In this document: positions 5,787-7,997 of the stretch, one piece after another
Numbering within the stretch: position 1 is the stretch's first letter
Layout of the letters: every line of letters begins with the position of its first letter
Position numbers and translations under genes: made by a program
Assembly (NCBI GenBank): GCA_964535405.1
Contig: CAZHUG010000077.1
Location: 1 to 7,997, forward strand
Length of the DNA stretch: 7,997 bases
Direction of reading: 5' to 3'
Source of the DNA: Scatomorpha sp964535405
GTDB lineage: Bacteria; Bacillota; Clostridia; Oscillospirales; Oscillospiraceae
Notes under the pieces: generated by a model
Seen by the model: only the letters and a program-made list of their open reading frames with translations
Told to the model about the DNA's origin: nothing
Database searches by the model: none

Positions 5787-6585
5787 GAGTTCTATGGAAA
5801 AACTAAGAATGCATGCATATATAGTTGCATCCCCCTCCGGGGAGGAACGCCGCGAGGATGTCCGGCAGCTTTCGGCGGCACTGCTCTGTCAGGCCGGGGG
5901 CAAGCGTCCCTGCGGACTCTGCCGCGATTGTCGTAAATCCTTGTCGGGGATTCACCCTGATATCATAACCACCCGTCGGGATATTGATGACAAGGGCCGC
6001 GAGAAGCGGGATATCTCAGTCGGGCAGGTTCGCGCCATTGTGGCGGACGCACAGGTTATGCCAAACGAGGCCGCCCGCAAGGTCTATGTTTTCGAAGATG
6101 CGGACAAAATGAACACAGCGGCGCAAAACGCAATTTTAAAGTTGCTGGAGGAACCGCCCGGAGCCGCCGCATTTATTTTAAGCTGCTCAAACCCCGCGCT
6201 GCTTTTAAAAACCGTGCGCTCCCGCTGTGCTCTGCACAGAAAGAACACAGATGCCGAAACCGACGAGGCTGCTCTGGCGGACTCCGCTGCGCTGCTTCGC
6301 GTCATTGAATCCGGCAGCCGCGCAAAGCTGTTGCGCTGGTGCTCTGAAAACGAGTCGCTCGACTCACGAGGGCTTGAGACTGTGCTGGGCAGCTGCCGCG
6401 TCCTGCTTGCGGACATACTCCGGGGTGAAGGCAAGCACAAATTCACGCAGCGCCAGTGTTTGGAGCTGGACAAGCTTTTTTCAAAATGCACGTCTTATCT
6501 TCGCCTGAACACAAGTGTGAAGCACGTCCTCGGACTCATCTCTGTGGACGCAATTTCAGAAAACACGCTTACTAACATGAAATGA
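5785..6585 (+). CDS. holB: DNA polymerase III delta' subunit-like protein (HolB)
   Basis: This is a clamp-loader subunit of the replicative polymerase that helps load the beta clamp. It has 266 residues, shorter than the usual 300-330 because the customary first 20 or so residues are missing; the frame opens almost directly at HAYIVASPSGEE. The Walker A loop is degenerate (PSGEERRED, no GKT), as expected for a non-ATP-binding delta' subunit. Cys35, Cys43, Cys46 and Cys49 (CGLCRDC) form the zinc module. KVYVFEDADKM at 99-109 is the Walker B-like strand, NAILKLLEEPP at 115-125 is highly characteristic, and VRSRC at 144-148 carries the SRC arginine finger. The first ATG has no ribosome site and overlaps the -10 box, so ATG 5794 or 5809 may be the true start. 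The gene is followed after 10 bases by ricT, conserved synteny with Bacillus. Confidence 0.9.
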   Translation: MSSMEKLRMHAYIVASPSGEERREDVRQLSAALLCQAGGKRPCGLCRDCRKSLSGIHPDIITTRRDIDDKGREKRDISVGQVRAIVADAQVMPNEAARKVYVFEDADKMNTAAQNAILKLLEEPPGAAAFILSCSNPALLLKTVRSRCALHRKNTDAETDEAALADSAALLRVIESGSRAKLLRWCSENESLDSRGLETVLGSCRVLLADILRGEGKHKFTQRQCLELDKLFSKCTSYLRLNTSVKHVLGLISVDAISENTLTNMK

Positions 6586-6588
6586 GGA
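6584..6588 (+). promoter_or_regulatory. ricT ribosome binding site
   Basis: GAGGA overlaps the holB stop codon and lies seven bases before a TTG codon at 6596. It decides the TTG start and implies that ricT translation is coupled to holB. Confidence 0.75.
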
Positions 6589-6595
6589 AAATATT

Positions 6596-7900
6596 TTGAC
6601 TGAGGTAGTCAGTGTTAAGTTTAAAGGACGCGGAAAGTCCTATTATTTTGACCCCGCAGGAATCACATATACCGACGGTGACGAGCTGATTGTCGAGACC
6701 TCCAAGGGTCTTGAGATGGCTCAGTGCTTCAAGGCCAACCACTATGTGCCCGACGATAAGGTGGTTCAGCCGTTGCGTCCGGTGATTCGTGTTGTGACCG
6801 ACGGTGACAGGCGCGTCATGGAGATTAACCAGGCGCGCGAAAAGGATGCCTTCGTAATTTGCCAGCAGAAGATTTCCGAGCACGGATTGGACATGAAGCT
6901 CGTCGATGTTGAGTGCAGCTTTGAGGGCAACAAGGTGACCTTCTTCTTCACCTCTGACGGTCGCGTCGATTTCCGCGATCTGGTAAAGGATCTCGCCTCC
7001 GTTTTCCGCAGCCGCATAGAGCTGCGTCAAATCGGCGTTCGCGACGAGGCCAAAATGCTGGGCGGTATCGGAATTTGCGGACGCGCCTTCTGCTGCAACC
7101 AGTTTTTGGACGAGTTCCACCCCGTCTCAACCAAGATGGCAAAAATGCAGTCCATGTCGCTAAACCCCGCCAAGATCTCCGGCAGCTGCGGCAGGCTCAT
7201 GTGCTGCCTGCGCTATGAGGAGGAGGCATACGAGGAGCTTGTTAAAATAGTTCCGAAAAACGGAACCTTTGTCGAAACACCCGTCGGCTACGGCACCGTC
7301 ACGCAAAACAACCTTCTGCGTCAAACCGTTAAGGTTAAAATTGACGGTGATGGCGAGGACGCGGTAAAAAACTATCACGTCGATGAGATTGCGGTTATCC
7401 CCGGCGGCAGACCCAAAGCCGGCGAGCCCCTGCCCCAGCTTTTGAAGCTCCGCCCCGCCCCTGTGCGCGAGCCTGAGGAGGAGCCGGAGAACCTCTGGCG
7501 CTCACCCTCCTTCGTGACCGAGGCGGCTGCCGCGCCGGTTCAGGAGGCAGCTCCGGAGCCCCAGCAGAGCAAAAAGAAAAACTACAGTCGCCGCGGGCGC
7601 AGCAATAAAAAACCCACCGGCACTGCTTCACCTGCCGCAGAGCAGTCCGCTCAGCAGCAAAAGCCCAAATCCTCCAGACCCCAGCGCAGCAAGTCTCAGA
7701 ACGGAAAGGCGCAAGGTCAGAAGCAAGCGGGTCAGAAAGCCCAGCCCGCTAAGGTACAGACCGCCAAAGCGCCGCAGGCTCCCAAGCCGCGGGCAAAGGA
7801 CGCCACACAGGATCCGGCGGCTCCGGCGCGCAGCAATAACACTCGCCGCCGCAGATGGAATAAAAACAAGCCTAAAAATCCGCAAAATCCGCAGCAATAA
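6596..7900 (+). CDS. ricT: RicT/YaaT, PSP1-family regulatory iron-sulfur protein with long basic C-terminal tail
   Basis: RicT (YaaT) forms the RicAFT complex with RicA and RicF in Bacillus subtilis. The complex carries iron-sulfur clusters and promotes RNA processing, sporulation, competence and biofilm formation. The protein has 434 residues from a TTG start with a good ribosome site. Residues 1-269 match the family core: the PSP1 C-terminal domain at about 60-150 and two cysteine motifs, GICGRAFCC (Cys161, 166, 167) and GSCGRLMCC (Cys198, 203, 204). Residues about 271-434 are a low-complexity tail rich in Pro, Ala, Gln, Lys and Arg with basic clusters (SRRGRSNKK, TRRRRWNKNK), absent from the roughly 275-residue Bacillus protein. 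It is probably disordered and may bind RNA (inference). ricT lies directly after holB, as in Bacillus. RicA and RicF genes are not in the window. Confidence 0.93.
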   Translation: MTEVVSVKFKGRGKSYYFDPAGITYTDGDELIVETSKGLEMAQCFKANHYVPDDKVVQPLRPVIRVVTDGDRRVMEINQAREKDAFVICQQKISEHGLDMKLVDVECSFEGNKVTFFFTSDGRVDFRDLVKDLASVFRSRIELRQIGVRDEAKMLGGIGICGRAFCCNQFLDEFHPVSTKMAKMQSMSLNPAKISGSCGRLMCCLRYEEEAYEELVKIVPKNGTFVETPVGYGTVTQNNLLRQTVKVKIDGDGEDAVKNYHVDEIAVIPGGRPKAGEPLPQLLKLRPAPVREPEEEPENLWRSPSFVTEAAAAPVQEAAPEPQQSKKKNYSRRGRSNKKPTGTASPAAEQSAQQQKPKSSRPQRSKSQNGKAQGQKQAGQKAQPAKVQTAKAPQAPKPRAKDATQDPAAPARSNNTRRRRWNKNKPKNPQNPQQ

Positions 7901-7909
7901 GAAACTTAT

Positions 7910-7943
7910 GCCCGGCATCGTCTGATGCCGGGCTTTTTCTTTT
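7910..7943 (+). terminator. Rho-independent terminator of the holB-ricT operon
   Basis: A perfect 10-bp stem (GCCCGGCATC at 7910-7919, GATGCCGGGC at 7924-7933) with a GTCT tetraloop is followed by TTTTTCTTTT. It begins nine bases after the ricT stop. Confidence 0.95.
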
Positions 7944-7969
7944 AGTATTTCCGGAAGCTGGTTCATATC

Positions 7970-7996
7970 CTATATAGTAAGCCCGCCGTCAGCGCC
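7970..7996 (-). CDS. Possible C-terminus of a short-chain dehydrogenase (cut by window edge)
   Basis: The minus strand reads GADGGLTI and then TAG at 7972-7970. Ending in DGG followed by a short hydrophobic stretch is typical of short-chain dehydrogenase/reductase proteins, and a convergent gene end fits the terminator just to the left. Only eight residues are visible, so this is a suggestion only. Confidence 0.3.
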   Translation of the reverse strand, partial: GADGGLTI

Positions 7997-7997
7997 C

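Noticed and set aside
6572..7120. 182-codon minus-strand frame opposite ricT
   Set aside because: It lies antisense to the strongly conserved RicT core and has no independent promoter or known domain.
7628..7966. 112-codon minus-strand frame with Leu/Arg-rich sequence at the right end
   Set aside because: It is antisense to the Lys/Gln/Ala-rich ricT tail and crosses the ricT terminator. The hydrophobic look is a by-product of the complementary codons.
1..7997. CRISPR array, insertion sequence or tRNA gene
   Set aside because: No regularly spaced DNA repeats, transposase-like frames, terminal inverted repeats or tRNA cloverleaf were seen, apart from the tRNA-like ends of tmRNA.

Overview
The window reads as ordinary core chromosome of a Gram-positive bacterium, most likely a Clostridia member (Oscillospiraceae-like) of moderate GC. 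This is inferred from the smpB–ssrA pairing, the holB–ricT pair (the holB–yaaT order of Bacillus and relatives), a bacterial-type ProRS with an inserted editing domain, compact intergenic regions and strong hairpin-plus-U terminators. One large unfamiliar gene sits inside this housekeeping setting.

Layout. Bases 2-139 are the 3' end of smpB (+). It overlaps by one base a cyclophilin-type peptidyl-prolyl isomerase (139-657, +). The tmRNA gene ssrA follows (699-1048, +), with an encoded CCA end, a short in-RNA tag frame and a rho-independent terminator. Then comes a free-standing gene with its own strong promoter (1263-3557, +). It encodes a 764-aa protein built from an N-terminal beta-rich segment, a treble-clef zinc site, a PD-(D/E)XK/Vsr-like nuclease core and about seven degenerate helicase-associated-like repeats. 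A long bidirectional terminator separates it from the convergent proS (3716-5446, -). A 338-bp divergent intergenic region holds promoters facing both ways. The last block is holB (DNA polymerase III delta', 5785-6585, +) followed by ricT/yaaT (PSP1 family, 6596-7900, +), ended by a terminator. At the right edge, eight minus-strand codons look like the C-terminus of a short-chain dehydrogenase.

How the parts relate. SmpB and tmRNA are partners in trans-translation, which rescues stalled ribosomes. ProRS charges tRNA-Pro and HolB belongs to the clamp loader. RicT is part of the RicAFT complex, known in Bacillus subtilis for RNA processing and development. The zinc-finger/nuclease/repeat protein has no obvious functional link to these neighbours. 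It looks like a solitary accessory gene next to ssrA, a known insertion hot spot, although no integrase or duplicated attachment site is visible. It is the best candidate in the window for something undescribed.
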